NCBI RefSeq assembly: GCF_003386865.1
Contig: NZ_QTUA01000001.1
Span: 1,922,001 to 1,986,000, forward strand
Length of the DNA: 64,000 bases
Source: Calidifontibacter indicus
Lineage (GTDB): Bacteria > Actinomycetota > Actinomycetes > Actinomycetales > Dermatophilaceae
Direction of reading: 5' to 3'
Shown here: positions 34,400 through 45,248 of the stretch, piece after piece
Layout: every line of letters begins with the position of its first letter
Position numbering within the stretch: the stretch's first letter is position 1
Translations under genes and position numbers: made by a program
The notes under the pieces: model-generated
The model's input: the letters and a program-made list of their open reading frames with translations, nothing else
Told to the model about the DNA's origin: nothing
Database searches by the model: none

Positions 34400-35287
34400 A
34401 TGACCTCAGCTGCCGAACCTGCCGAAACGGATCGCGCGGCCCGACTCGCGGACGTCGTCGCCGCGCTCGAGGAGTTCTACCCATCGGCGTCGGCGGCGTC
34501 GTGGGACAAGGTCGGGCTGGTCAGCGGCGATCCCGAACAACCGGTGCAACGGGTGCGGTTCGCCGTCGACCCGACCCTCTCCGTGATCGAGGCCGCCCGC
34601 GACGACGGCGTCGACCTGCTCGTCACCCACCACCCGCTGCTCCTGCGCGGCGTGCACTCCGTGGCGACTACTTCGGCCAAGGGCGCCGCGGTCACCGCGC
34701 TCGTCGTGTCGGATCTTGCGCTCTACTGCGCCCACACGAACGCCGACGTCGCGCGTCCCGGCGTCAACGACGCCCTCGCCGGGGCCTGTGGCCTGCCCGA
34801 CGGCTGCGACGCCCTCGACGAAGAGGACGGCCAGCCGATCGGACGTGTCGGTGACCTGCCGGAACCGTTGACCCTCAAGGAATTCGCCCAGCGGCTCGCG
34901 GCTGAGCTCCCCGGCGCCCCGGTCGGCGTCCGGGTGAGTGGTGACCCGGCGGCCCAGGTGCGGCGGGTTGCGGTGCTCGGCGGCGCCGGCGACGACCGGT
35001 TCGACGTCGTGCGACGCAGCGGCGCGGACGTCTACGTCACGGCAGACCTGCGCCACCACCCGGCGCTCGAAGCACGGGAGGAAGTCCGCGGGGGCACGCC
35101 GTACCTCATCGATGCCGGCCACTGGGCCACCGAATCGCTGTGGTTGGCGGCCGCCGCCGATCGGTTGCGTGAACGGCTGGCCGAAACCGGTCTTACAGTT
35201 GACACCGACATCTGCACGATCCGCACCGACCCCTGGGACTTCCTCGTCGCCGGACCCGAGGCGGCCGCGCAGAACGACCTGACCTAG
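34400..35287 (+). CDS. Nif3-like dinuclear metal-centre hexameric protein
   Basis: 295 residues. Metal ligands are visible: LLVTHHPLLLRG near residue 75, HTNADVARPGVND near 115, and the C-terminal DAGHWATE. The family forms a hexamer with two metals per subunit and has been linked to GTP cyclohydrolase-like or phosphohydrolase activity, but its cellular role is not settled. First of three genes (Nif3, zinc ribbon, RNase H/phosphatase) in the same order as mycobacterial Rv2230c-Rv2228c. Confidence 0.9.
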   Translation: MTSAAEPAETDRAARLADVVAALEEFYPSASAASWDKVGLVSGDPEQPVQRVRFAVDPTLSVIEAARDDGVDLLVTHHPLLLRGVHSVATTSAKGAAVTALVVSDLALYCAHTNADVARPGVNDALAGACGLPDGCDALDEEDGQPIGRVGDLPEPLTLKEFAQRLAAELPGAPVGVRVSGDPAAQVRRVAVLGGAGDDRFDVVRRSGADVYVTADLRHHPALEAREEVRGGTPYLIDAGHWATESLWLAAAADRLRERLAETGLTVDTDICTIRTDPWDFLVAGPEAAAQNDLT

Positions 35288-35321
35288 GTATGGAACACAA
35301 GAGCACAGTGGGAGCTGACCG

Positions 35322-36062
35322 ATGAACGCCGACCTCGCCAAGCAGTGGCGCATGCTCGACCTGCAGGCCCTCGACACCCGGCTCACCCAGCTCGCCCACA
35401 AGAAGCGGATGCTGCCGGTGCTCGCCGAGCTCGAAACGGCCACCAAACAGCAGGCCGAGCTCTTCGAGGAGGTGGTGCTCGCCCGCACCGCCGCCCAGGA
35501 CGTCGAACGCGAGATCACCAAGGCCGAAGACGCCGTGCAACTGGTGCGTGACCGCGCGGCCCGCAACCAGCAACGGCTCGACGCCGGCCAGGGCTCGCCG
35601 AAGGACCTGCAGGGCATGCAACACGAGCTCGAGACCCTCGCCCGCCGCCAGGCCGAGCTCGAGGACGAAGAACTCGCCGTGATGGAGCGAGCCGAGGAAC
35701 TGCGGGCCACCCTCGCCCGACGCGAAGCGCAGAAGGCCGAGGTCGACGAGAAGATCGTCAGCCTCACCAACCAGCGCGACGAAGCCATCGCCGAGATCGA
35801 CAAGGAGTCGAACTCCGTTGCGGCACAGCGCGATCAGGTTGCTCCCGGCTTGGGCGCAGACCTGCTCGGGCTCTACGAGAAGGTGCGCGAGCAGTGCGGT
35901 GGCCTCGCCGCCGCGGCGCTCACCCAGCGACGCTGCGGTGGTTGCGGATTGGAGCTGAACGCCTCCGAACTCGCCCGTTTCCGCAACGCGCCCGAGAACG
36001 AGATCCTGCGCTGCGAGGACTGCCGCCGGATCGTCGTGCGCACCTCCGAGTCGGGCCTGTGA
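35322..36062 (+). CDS. Coiled-coil zinc-ribbon protein (CT398/Rv2229c-like)
   Basis: 246 residues: a long alpha-helical coiled coil (about 10-180, rich in Glu/Ala/Arg heptads) and a C-terminal zinc ribbon with RRCGGCGLEL and LRCEDCRRIVV. The family is thought to bind nucleic acid or tether partners through the coil; function is not proven. Its TGA overlaps the next GTG by 4 bp, so it is co-translated with the RNase H/phosphatase. Confidence 0.88.
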   Translation: MNADLAKQWRMLDLQALDTRLTQLAHKKRMLPVLAELETATKQQAELFEEVVLARTAAQDVEREITKAEDAVQLVRDRAARNQQRLDAGQGSPKDLQGMQHELETLARRQAELEDEELAVMERAEELRATLARREAQKAEVDEKIVSLTNQRDEAIAEIDKESNSVAAQRDQVAPGLGADLLGLYEKVREQCGGLAAAALTQRRCGGCGLELNASELARFRNAPENEILRCEDCRRIVVRTSESGL

Positions 36063-37282
36063 GTCGAGCCGCTCGGCAACGCACCCTGATCGTCGAGGCC
36101 GACGGTGGCTCCCGGGGCAACCCCGGAGTTGCCGGTTACGGTGCGCTGGTCCGTGACCCCGACAGCGGCCGGATCATCGCCCGGCGGGCCGAACCACTCG
36201 GCGTGGCGAGCAACAACGTCGCCGAGTACTCCGGGTTGATCGCCGGTCTCACCGCGGCGTACGCGATCGACCCCGGTGCCCGGGTCGAGGTGCGGATGGA
36301 CTCCAAACTCGTCGTCGAGCAGATGTCGGGACGTTGGAAGATCAAGCACGAGGACATGAAGCGGCTCGCGCTCGAGGCCCGCGAGGTGGCCCAGGCGATC
36401 GCGGCGGCCGGTGGGTCGGTGAGCTACTCCTGGATCCCGCGCGAGAAGAACAAGGACGCCGACGCCCTCTCCAATGACGGCATGGACGGCCGGTCGATCA
36501 GCGAGGACCTCTGGGAGACAGCGGATTCCGGGGATGCGGTCGACGTCGAAGAACCCGAGGTGTCGGCCGCCGACGTCGTCGCCGACGCCGACGCCGAGGC
36601 CGGAGCGGCCGCGGAACCGGTTCAGGCGCAGCGGATGTCGGCCGGTCGTGAGCGCCCGGTGCGCCTGCTGCTGGTGCGGCACGCAGTCACCGACTTCACC
36701 GTGACCGGACGGCTCGACGGGCGCGGCGGCCCCAACCCCGACCTCAACGACGAGGGGCTCGCGCAGGCGCGCGCGGTCGCAGCCGGCATCGACGCCAAGG
36801 TCGGCAGCCTGCCGGTGCGGTTCATCGCGTCCGACCTGTCGCGGGCACAGGACACCATTCGTCCGGCCGCTCGGGCGCGCGGTCTGGAGGTGGAGGTCGA
36901 CCCCGACTGGGACGAGCAGAACTTCGGCGAGTGGGACGGTGAGCTGCTGCGGGATCTGGTGCAGAACAAGGACTTCCGGCGTCTGCGTGACGACGAGGCC
37001 TATGCGGCGCCCGGTGGCGGCGAGACGCACCGTGAACTGGTGGAGCGGGTGCGTGGTGCGCTCGGCCGGGCGCTCGCGTCGGCGCCGGACGGTGGGGTGG
37101 TGGTCGTCGCGTCCCACCGCAAGCCGATCATGGTGGTGCTCGCAGACCTGCTCGGCATCGACCTCACCCACGCGTGGATGCTGTCGATCGGCCCGGCGTC
37201 GTTCACAGGTCTCGAACTGTGGTCCGACGGCCACGGCACGATCAGCTTCGTGAACGATACGAACCACCTGCGAGCACGGTAA
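36059..37282 (+). CDS. Bifunctional RNase H / phosphoglycerate-mutase-like acid phosphatase
   Basis: 407 residues. The N-terminal RNase HI domain (about 8-145) has EADGGSRGNPG, NNVAEY, VRMDSKLVVEQM and the late Asp in NKDADALSND. An acidic linker follows. The C-terminal histidine-phosphatase domain begins LLLVRHAVTD with the catalytic RH and has VVVASHRKPI. The homologue Rv2228c removes RNA from RNA-DNA hybrids and has an alpha-ribazole phosphatase (CobC)-like activity. GTG start overlaps the preceding stop. Confidence 0.93.
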   Translation: MSRAARQRTLIVEADGGSRGNPGVAGYGALVRDPDSGRIIARRAEPLGVASNNVAEYSGLIAGLTAAYAIDPGARVEVRMDSKLVVEQMSGRWKIKHEDMKRLALEAREVAQAIAAAGGSVSYSWIPREKNKDADALSNDGMDGRSISEDLWETADSGDAVDVEEPEVSAADVVADADAEAGAAAEPVQAQRMSAGRERPVRLLLVRHAVTDFTVTGRLDGRGGPNPDLNDEGLAQARAVAAGIDAKVGSLPVRFIASDLSRAQDTIRPAARARGLEVEVDPDWDEQNFGEWDGELLRDLVQNKDFRRLRDDEAYAAPGGGETHRELVERVRGALGRALASAPDGGVVVVASHRKPIMVVLADLLGIDLTHAWMLSIGPASFTGLELWSDGHGTISFVNDTNHLRAR

Positions 37283-37348
37283 GCAGCAGCACAGCAGGCC
37301 CGCGCGGTGCGTCGATCGACCACACCGCACGAGCCGCTCAGCGGAGTA

Positions 37349-37381
37349 GGTCAGCAGTAGATCAGCAGTGGATCAGCAGTA
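37349..37381 (+). repeat. Three tandem 11-bp repeats in the metZ leader
   Basis: Consensus GRTCAGCAGTR repeated at 37349-37359, 37360-37370 and 37371-37381, ending at the AGGAG ribosome site of metZ. A degenerate fourth unit may lie in the first codons (GACCAGCAG). Candidate regulator-binding iterons or slippage product. Confidence 0.7.
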
Positions 37382-37389
37382 GGAGCGTC

Positions 37390-38574
37390 ATGGACCAGCA
37401 GCCGCACGACGGGTTCGCCCCCGACACGATCGCAGTGCGTGGAGGCCTGGCGCGCAGCGGTTTCGAAGAGACTTCCGAGGCGCTCTACCTCACGTCCGGG
37501 TTCGTGTACGAGAGCGCGGAGGACGCCGAGCGGGCGTTCACCGGCGAGGTCGACCGGTTCGTCTACAGCCGCTACGGCAACCCGACGGTCGCGACGTTCG
37601 AGGAGCGTCTGCGCCAGCTCGAGGGTGCGCAGGCCTGCTACGCCACCGGATCGGGCATGGGTGCGGTCTTCACCGCGCTGGCTGCCCTGCTCGGGGCGGG
37701 CGACCGCGTCGTCGCCGCGCGCGGGCTGTTCGGTTCGTGCTTCGTGATCCTCGACGAGATCCTGCCGCGCTGGGGCGTCGAGACCGTGTTCGTCGACGGC
37801 CCCGACCTCGCGCAGTGGGAGGAGGCGCTGTCGAAGCCGACCGCCGCGGTGTTCTTCGAGACGCCGAGCAACCCGATGCAGGAGCTCATCGACATCGCCC
37901 GCGTCAGCGAACTCGCCCACGCCGTCGGTGCGCAGGTCGTCGTCGACAACGTGTTCGGCACGCCGGTGTTCTCCAAGCCGCTCGAACACGGCGCCGACAT
38001 CGTCGTCTACTCCGCCACCAAGCACATCGACGGTCAGGGCCGGGTGCTCGGCGGCGCGATCCTCGGGCCGAAGGAGTACATCCACGGCCCCGTCGAGAAC
38101 CTCCTGCGTCACACCGGTCCGTCGATGTCGGCGTTCAACGCCTGGGTGCTCGTCAAGGGGTTGGAGACGATGCGGCTGCGGGTCGAGCAGATGGCTCGGT
38201 CGGCCGTCGCGGTCGCCGAGGCGCTGGCGAATCACTCTGCGGTGGAAGCTGTTTGGTACCCGTTCCTCGAGTCGCACCCGCAGCACGAGCTGGCCCGCCG
38301 GCAGATGACCGGTGGTGGCACGGTCGTGACGTTCCGCCTCGCCGGCGGCAAGGCGGAGGCGTTCGCGTTGATGAACGCGCTGCAGGTGATCGACATCTCC
38401 AACAACCTCGGCGACTCCAAGTCGTTGATCACCCACCCGGCGACCACCACGCACCGGCGGATGGGGGAGGAGGCCCGCCTCGCGATCGGAATCACCGACG
38501 GTGTGCTGCGTATCTCGGTCGGCCTGGAGGACACCGGCGACATCATCCGCGACCTCACTGCCGCACTGGGCTGA
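37390..38574 (+). CDS. metZ: O-succinylhomoserine sulfhydrylase
   Basis: 394 residues, Cys/Met-metabolism PLP enzyme. YSRYGNPTV binds the PLP phosphate from the neighbouring subunit; the Schiff-base Lys is in VYSATKHIDGQGR (about 214), and the C-terminal SLGxxxSLITHPA-type segment reads NLGDSKSLITHPATTTH. The GQGR after the lysine and the overall pattern match MetZ, which makes homocysteine from O-succinylhomoserine and sulfide. AGGAG precedes the ATG. Tandem repeats lie just upstream. Confidence 0.9.
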   Translation: MDQQPHDGFAPDTIAVRGGLARSGFEETSEALYLTSGFVYESAEDAERAFTGEVDRFVYSRYGNPTVATFEERLRQLEGAQACYATGSGMGAVFTALAALLGAGDRVVAARGLFGSCFVILDEILPRWGVETVFVDGPDLAQWEEALSKPTAAVFFETPSNPMQELIDIARVSELAHAVGAQVVVDNVFGTPVFSKPLEHGADIVVYSATKHIDGQGRVLGGAILGPKEYIHGPVENLLRHTGPSMSAFNAWVLVKGLETMRLRVEQMARSAVAVAEALANHSAVEAVWYPFLESHPQHELARRQMTGGGTVVTFRLAGGKAEAFALMNALQVIDISNNLGDSKSLITHPATTTHRRMGEEARLAIGITDGVLRISVGLEDTGDIIRDLTAALG

Positions 38575-38602
38575 CGAACCCGGCTGACGAAGCCCGCTGC
38601 GA

Positions 38603-39673
38603 CTACCAGGCGATCGCGAGGGTGGCAGCCGTGACACAGGCGACGGCCACGATCAGGCTCTGCGTGGCGTACGTGCGCAACGGCACCTCCGCGTCGGCCC
38701 GCCGGCACCGGTCGCGCCACAGCAGGGTTGCCACCGAACCCCACACGGTCACGATCGGGCCGGTGTTGACCCCGACCAGGACGGCGGCCAGACGGTCCAC
38801 CGAGCCCGCCACCGGTTCCATCGCGAGGTAGGCGGGCAGGTTGTTGCCGACGTTGGCCAACCCGGCCGACGACGCGGCCAGCCTCAGCAGGTCGACGGCG
38901 CCGTCGCCGGTGCCGGCCACCGTCCGCAGCAGGGTGGTGAGCCCGTGCTTTCCGGCGAGGTCGACCAGCACGAACAGCACCACCACCGCGACGACCGTCG
39001 CCCATGGAAGCTTGAGATCGCGCAGACCGGCGCGGTCGCGCCAGGCCAGGGCGACCAGCAACACCACGGCCGCGACCGCTGCGGGGTAGACCGGGGTGAC
39101 GCCCGAGACGAAGAACGGTGCCAGCCCGACGCACACCACCGCCGACAGCACCAGCAGGAACCGGTCGTGCGGTTGAGCCGGCTCCGTCGCGGTGAACTGC
39201 CCACGCAGCGTGCGCCGGTGCAGCACCGCGGTCACCAGCACCGTCGCGACGATCGCGGCCAGCGACGGCCGCCACACGAGCTCCAGATAGCCCGGGTGCC
39301 CGGGCAGCCGGGAGAAGCGATGGAGGGCAAGCAGATTCGTGAGGTTCGACACCGGGAGCAGCAGCGAGGCGGTGTTCGCGAGCCACACTGTGGTCAGGGC
39401 GAAGAGGGTGCGGTCGACATCGGCCCGGCGCGCGATGGCCAGCACGACCGGGGTCAACAGCACCGCGGTCGTGTCGAGGCTCAGCACGATCGTCGACGCG
39501 GTCGCGAGCACGACCACCAGCAGCCACAGCCGCAGCACGCTGCCCTTCGCGGCACGCGCCGCCCAGTGGCCGGTCACGTCGAACAGGCCCGCACGGTCGC
39601 CGATCTCGGCCACGATCGTCAGCGCGACCAGGAACCCGAGCACGGGGATGACGCGCTCGACGAGGTCAATCAC
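38603..39673 (-). CDS. SLC13/ArsB-NhaD-type anion or ion transporter
   Basis: 356 residues, mostly membrane helices (about 10). Motifs SLDTTAVLLTPVVLAIA and VSNLTNLLAL in the N-half, with NVGNNLPAYL and NTGPIVTVWGS in the C-half, are the inverted-repeat hairpin regions of the ion-transporter superfamily that includes ArsB and NhaD. Substrate could be arsenite, sodium/proton or an organic anion; no arsenic genes are adjacent. GTG start 62 bp downstream of yaaA. Confidence 0.8.
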   Translation of the reverse strand: MIDLVERVIPVLGFLVALTIVAEIGDRAGLFDVTGHWAARAAKGSVLRLWLLVVVLATASTIVLSLDTTAVLLTPVVLAIARRADVDRTLFALTTVWLANTASLLLPVSNLTNLLALHRFSRLPGHPGYLELVWRPSLAAIVATVLVTAVLHRRTLRGQFTATEPAQPHDRFLLVLSAVVCVGLAPFFVSGVTPVYPAAVAAVVLLVALAWRDRAGLRDLKLPWATVVAVVVLFVLVDLAGKHGLTTLLRTVAGTGDGAVDLLRLAASSAGLANVGNNLPAYLAMEPVAGSVDRLAAVLVGVNTGPIVTVWGSVATLLWRDRCRRADAEVPLRTYATQSLIVAVACVTAATLAIAW

Positions 39674-39735
39674 GCTCAGTCACGTCAACCATGCGCGACC
39701 ACTGCGAGCCGGTGAGCCCGCTGCGGGGTCGTCGG

Positions 39736-40482
39736 TCATCGGGCGGTCGCCGACAGCACCCAAGGCTTGCCCGCTCGTGCGGGCTCGGCGAGGTCGACGT
39801 CGAAGCGCTCGGCGAGCCCGGTGGCAAGACCCTCCGGACGCCGCGGGTCGAGCCCCAGATCGCAGATCGCCCGCGCCACCAGCCCGCGGGTGTGCTTGGC
39901 CATGTGGGTCGCCCCCGGCACCTTCACCTGCACCCACGCGTCCGCCTGCGGACCGGTGGGGGTCCACGCCGCGGCGTACGTGCTCGAGCGGCAATCGACG
40001 ATCAACCCGCGGGCCGCGGCGGCCGCCATCGGCTCGGCGAGCAGCGGCTTCCAGAAGCCGGCGAGCGGTCCGATGCCGGGCAGGTTGACAGCCATCGACA
40101 GTCGGTACGGCGGCACCTTGTCCTTCAGGTGCAGCGCGCCGAACAGTGCCGACTGCACGACCAGCCATCGGTTCGCACGGCGCAGCGCAGCGGCGTCCAT
40201 CGACGGCAGGTCGAGGGCGTCGTACAGCACCCCGGTGTAGAGCGCGCTGACCGGCACCGCGGGCGCGGTGCGCAGTCGGGTGTTGCGGGCGATCTCCTCG
40301 ACGAGGTTCGGGCTGACCCCGAGCACCGTTGCGGCGTCGTCGGATTCGCTCACCGCAGCGACCGCGTCGAGCACCTTCTCCCGCGCCGGCTCGAGTGCTG
40401 GGAACGACAGCGACGCAGAGGCGTAGGCATTGCCGCGCGATCTGGGGGTCTTCGACTCGGAGGGCGGGAGCAGGACGAACAC
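39736..40482 (-). CDS. yaaA: Peroxide stress protein YaaA
   Basis: 248 residues of the YaaA/DUF328 family: starts VLLPPSESKTPR, contains YTGVLYDALDLPS and LFGALHLKDKVPPYRLSM, and ends with VKVPGATHMAKHTRGLVAR. E. coli YaaA limits free iron and protects DNA from hydrogen peroxide. Divergent from the RNB nuclease gene across 151 bp with no clear promoter. Confidence 0.92.
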   Translation of the reverse strand: MFVLLPPSESKTPRSRGNAYASASLSFPALEPAREKVLDAVAAVSESDDAATVLGVSPNLVEEIARNTRLRTAPAVPVSALYTGVLYDALDLPSMDAAALRRANRWLVVQSALFGALHLKDKVPPYRLSMAVNLPGIGPLAGFWKPLLAEPMAAAAARGLIVDCRSSTYAAAWTPTGPQADAWVQVKVPGATHMAKHTRGLVARAICDLGLDPRRPEGLATGLAERFDVDLAEPARAGKPWVLSATAR

Positions 40483-40633
40483 CCGCGAATTCTACGCAGC
40501 GGACGTGGGTGCGCCGACCGTCGTCCACGTAGCTCTGCGACGGTGGTCGTCGCGCGTCGACGCGACGTTTCGATGATCGGAAATGTGCCCGCGAAGCCTG
40601 TCGGTGTCACCGGCTCTGCCTAAGGTGAGACGC

Positions 40634-42073
40634 ATGGTGAAGCGTGTCATCAAGGTGTCCGGCGAGGTTTCCTCCGACGAGGTCGACGGCGACGGCCTGG
40701 CCCCTGCGTTCGCCGCGCTGCGGCAGCGTCTGGAGCTCCCCGAGGCATTCCCCGCCGACGCCGAACAAGAAGCCTCACAAGCCGCTGCGGCCCCTGACCT
40801 TCCCGAGCGCGACGAGACCGCGGTGCCGTTCTTCACCATCGACCCCGAGGGTTCGACCGACCTCGACCAGGCGATGTGCCTGGAGCGCTCCGGCGACGGG
40901 TATCGCGTACGGTACGCCATCGCCGACGTTCCCGCGTTCGTGCGGCCGGGCGGAGCGCTCGACGCCGAGACGCACCGGCGCGGCCAGACGATCTACCTGC
41001 CCGACCAGCGCGTGCCGCTGCACCCGCCGGTGCTGTCCGAGGACGCCGCGTCGCTGTTGGAGGGGCAGGTGCGCCCGGCGTTCGTGTGGGACATGACCCT
41101 CGACGCGTCCGGTGACTGCACCGCCTACGAGGTTTACCGCGCAAAGGTGCGCAGCACCAAGCGCCTCGACTACCACTTCGTGCAGGAACAGATCGATTCG
41201 GGCAAGGCCGACGAATCGCTGCAGTTGCTGCGGGAGATCGGTGAGAAGCGGATCGAGATGGAGCGGTCACGCGGTGGCGCCGACCTGCCGATGCCCGAGC
41301 AGATCGTCAGCAAGACCGACGCCGGGTATGAATTGACGATGCGCCCGCCGGTGCCCGCCGAGGACTGGAACGCGCAGATCTCGCTGATGACCGGCATGGC
41401 GGCCGCCGAGATGATGCTGCACAACCAGATCGGCATCCTGCGCACGATGCCCGAGCCCGAACCCGACGCGATCGCCCGGTTCAAGCGAGCCGCGCATGCA
41501 CTCGGGGCCGACTGGCGGTCAGACCTGACGTACGGCGAATTCCTGCGCACCCTCGATCGCGACAACCCCCGGCACCTCGCGCTGATCTACGAGGCGACCA
41601 GCCTGTTCCGTGGCGCCGCGTACACCCCGTTCGACGGCGACATCCCGGAGGTGACCCAACAGGCCGCGGTGGCCGCGCCGTACGCCCACGTGACCGCGCC
41701 GCTGCGCCGGTTGGTCGACCGCTACGGCCTGGTGATCTGCGAGGCACTCAGCCGTGACGGCGAGGTGCCCGACTGGGCGCGCGCAGCCCTCGCCACGCTG
41801 CCCGAGGAGATGAAGACGTCGGACTCGTTGGCCGGCAAGGCGGAGCGGGCGGCGACCGACATCGTCGAGGCGGCGTTCATGTCGAGCCGCGTGGGCCAGA
41901 CCTTCGAGGCCGCCGTCGTCGACAAGAACGGCGAGGACGGCCTGTTGGTGCAGCTCGTCGACCACGCGGTCATTGCCTCGGTGCCCGGCACCGCCGAACT
42001 CGGGTCGACCGTGCAGGTGAAGGTCGTCTCGGCCGACATCGCCGCCGGGAAGATCGAGCTGGCGCTGGCGTGA
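40634..42073 (+). CDS. RNB-domain (RNase II/R family) exoribonuclease
   Basis: 479 residues, short for the family and lacking clear N-terminal cold-shock and full S1 domains. The RNB core has FFTIDPEGSTDLDQAM with the clustered catalytic Asp residues, IADVPAFVRPGGALDAE, RRGQTIYLPDQRVPLHPP, and HVTAPLRRLVDRYGL near residue 350. A small beta-barrel may close the C-terminus. It degrades RNA 3' to 5'. Compact actinobacterial RNB proteins of this type are poorly studied. Immediately upstream of the RNase P RNA gene. Confidence 0.9.
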   Translation: MVKRVIKVSGEVSSDEVDGDGLAPAFAALRQRLELPEAFPADAEQEASQAAAAPDLPERDETAVPFFTIDPEGSTDLDQAMCLERSGDGYRVRYAIADVPAFVRPGGALDAETHRRGQTIYLPDQRVPLHPPVLSEDAASLLEGQVRPAFVWDMTLDASGDCTAYEVYRAKVRSTKRLDYHFVQEQIDSGKADESLQLLREIGEKRIEMERSRGGADLPMPEQIVSKTDAGYELTMRPPVPAEDWNAQISLMTGMAAAEMMLHNQIGILRTMPEPEPDAIARFKRAAHALGADWRSDLTYGEFLRTLDRDNPRHLALIYEATSLFRGAAYTPFDGDIPEVTQQAAVAAPYAHVTAPLRRLVDRYGLVICEALSRDGEVPDWARAALATLPEEMKTSDSLAGKAERAATDIVEAAFMSSRVGQTFEAAVVDKNGEDGLLVQLVDHAVIASVPGTAELGSTVQVKVVSADIAAGKIELALA

Positions 42074-42117
42074 ACCTCCGCGGTTTGAGCTACGTCGTGC
42101 GGCCACTAGACTTCGCT

Positions 42118-42473
42118 GCGGATGAGCCGACCAGGCGGCCGCGTCGGGAGCTTGCTCCCGCCGAGGAACGTCCGGGCTCCGAAGAGCAGGGTGGTGGCTA
42201 ACGGCCACCCGGGGTGACCCGCGGGACAGTGCCACAGAAAGCAGACCGCCTGCGCTCGCGCAGGTAAGGGTGAAACGGTGGTGTAAGAGACCACCAGCGC
42301 CCCAGGTGACTGGGGCGGCTAGGTAAACCCCACCCGGAGCAAGGCCAGACAGCATGCGCCCGAGGGCTGCTCGCCCGAGCATGCGGGTAGGCCGCTTGAG
42401 GCGACCGGCAACGGTCGTCCTAGATGGATGGTCGCCCAACGACAGAACCCGGCGTACCGGTCGGCTCATCCGC
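42118..42473 (+). ncRNA. rnpB: RNase P RNA, bacterial class A
   Basis: The ends pair as a 15-bp helix P1 (42118-42132 with 42459-42473). Inside lie the conserved blocks GAGGAACGTCCGGGCTCC, ACAGAAAGCAGACCGCC, GGTAAGGGTGAAACGGTGG and AGATGGATGG, with ACAGAACCCGGC before the 3' strand. It is the catalytic RNA that matures tRNA 5' ends. The 45-bp gap from the RNB nuclease suggests its promoter overlaps that gene's end. Confidence 0.95.
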
Positions 42474-42669
42474 CCATCCCACCCGCACCCCCTACGGCTG
42501 CAGAGGGTTCGGCAAAGCGGTCGATGGTGTAGCCATGGACGGGCAGGATCGGCGGACGCCTGTATTCCACCGATGCCGGCTCTCGTCCACCGACATCTCA
42601 AGCGTGTCCACGGCGCCGGTGGGTCGCGCGCCGAATCGGAAAACCGGCACCGGTCCCAGGCACGCGCAA

Positions 42670-42702
42670 ACGGTGCCGGTGGCCCGAGGCCACCGGCACC
42701 GT
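42670..42702. terminator. Terminator of guaB1
   Basis: Perfect 15-bp stem (42670-42684 with 42688-42702) and 3-nt loop, 19 bp beyond the guaB1 stop. The rest of 42474-42721 shows no gene. It may also stop rnpB transcription. Confidence 0.85.
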
Positions 42703-42721
42703 CCGCCGGATCAGTGGTGTG

Positions 42722-45004
<2,283 letters not shown>

Positions 45005-45047
45005 TCAATGCGCAGAAATTACCTGAGGCTGCCCTAATATCGACCGG

Positions 45048-45224
45048 GTGTCGTCGATCACAGTCAAGAAGAAGTGCTGCAAGAGCGACCCGCGGTGCAA
45101 GAAGTGTCCGGTTGTGTTGCACCGCTTGACCATGCTCGGACACGCGGAGAAGGTCGGCTCCCGCAAGTACGAGATGCTGTCGAAGCCGAAGAAGAAGGTG
45201 GCCAAGTCGGTGCGCGCCCGCTGA
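45048..45224 (+). CDS. Small Cys/Lys-rich protein
   Basis: 58 residues, GTG start. The N-terminal VKKKCCKSDPRCKKCPVVL contains four Cys in a CC-x5-C-x2-C arrangement that could bind a metal or join disulfides, followed by a helix (HRLTMLGHAEKV) and a Lys/Arg tail (KPKKKVAKSVRAR) suited to nucleic acid or ribosome binding. The base composition and third-position GC look coding, and the next gene begins 24 bp later. TAATAT about 13 bp before the GTG resembles a -10 box. Family not identified; conserved small actinobacterial protein is my best description. Confidence 0.72.
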   Translation: MSSITVKKKCCKSDPRCKKCPVVLHRLTMLGHAEKVGSRKYEMLSKPKKKVAKSVRAR

Positions 45225-45248
45225 GGTGCGGCCCGTTAGCCTGACCGC

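Noticed and set aside
37283-37389. SAM or other riboswitch before metZ
   Set aside because: Only 107 bp, no recognisable aptamer core; the striking feature is the tandem 11-bp repeat.
42474-42669. Gene between rnpB and the guaB1 terminator
   Set aside because: Short frames exist but none has a ribosome site, motif or convincing codon pattern.
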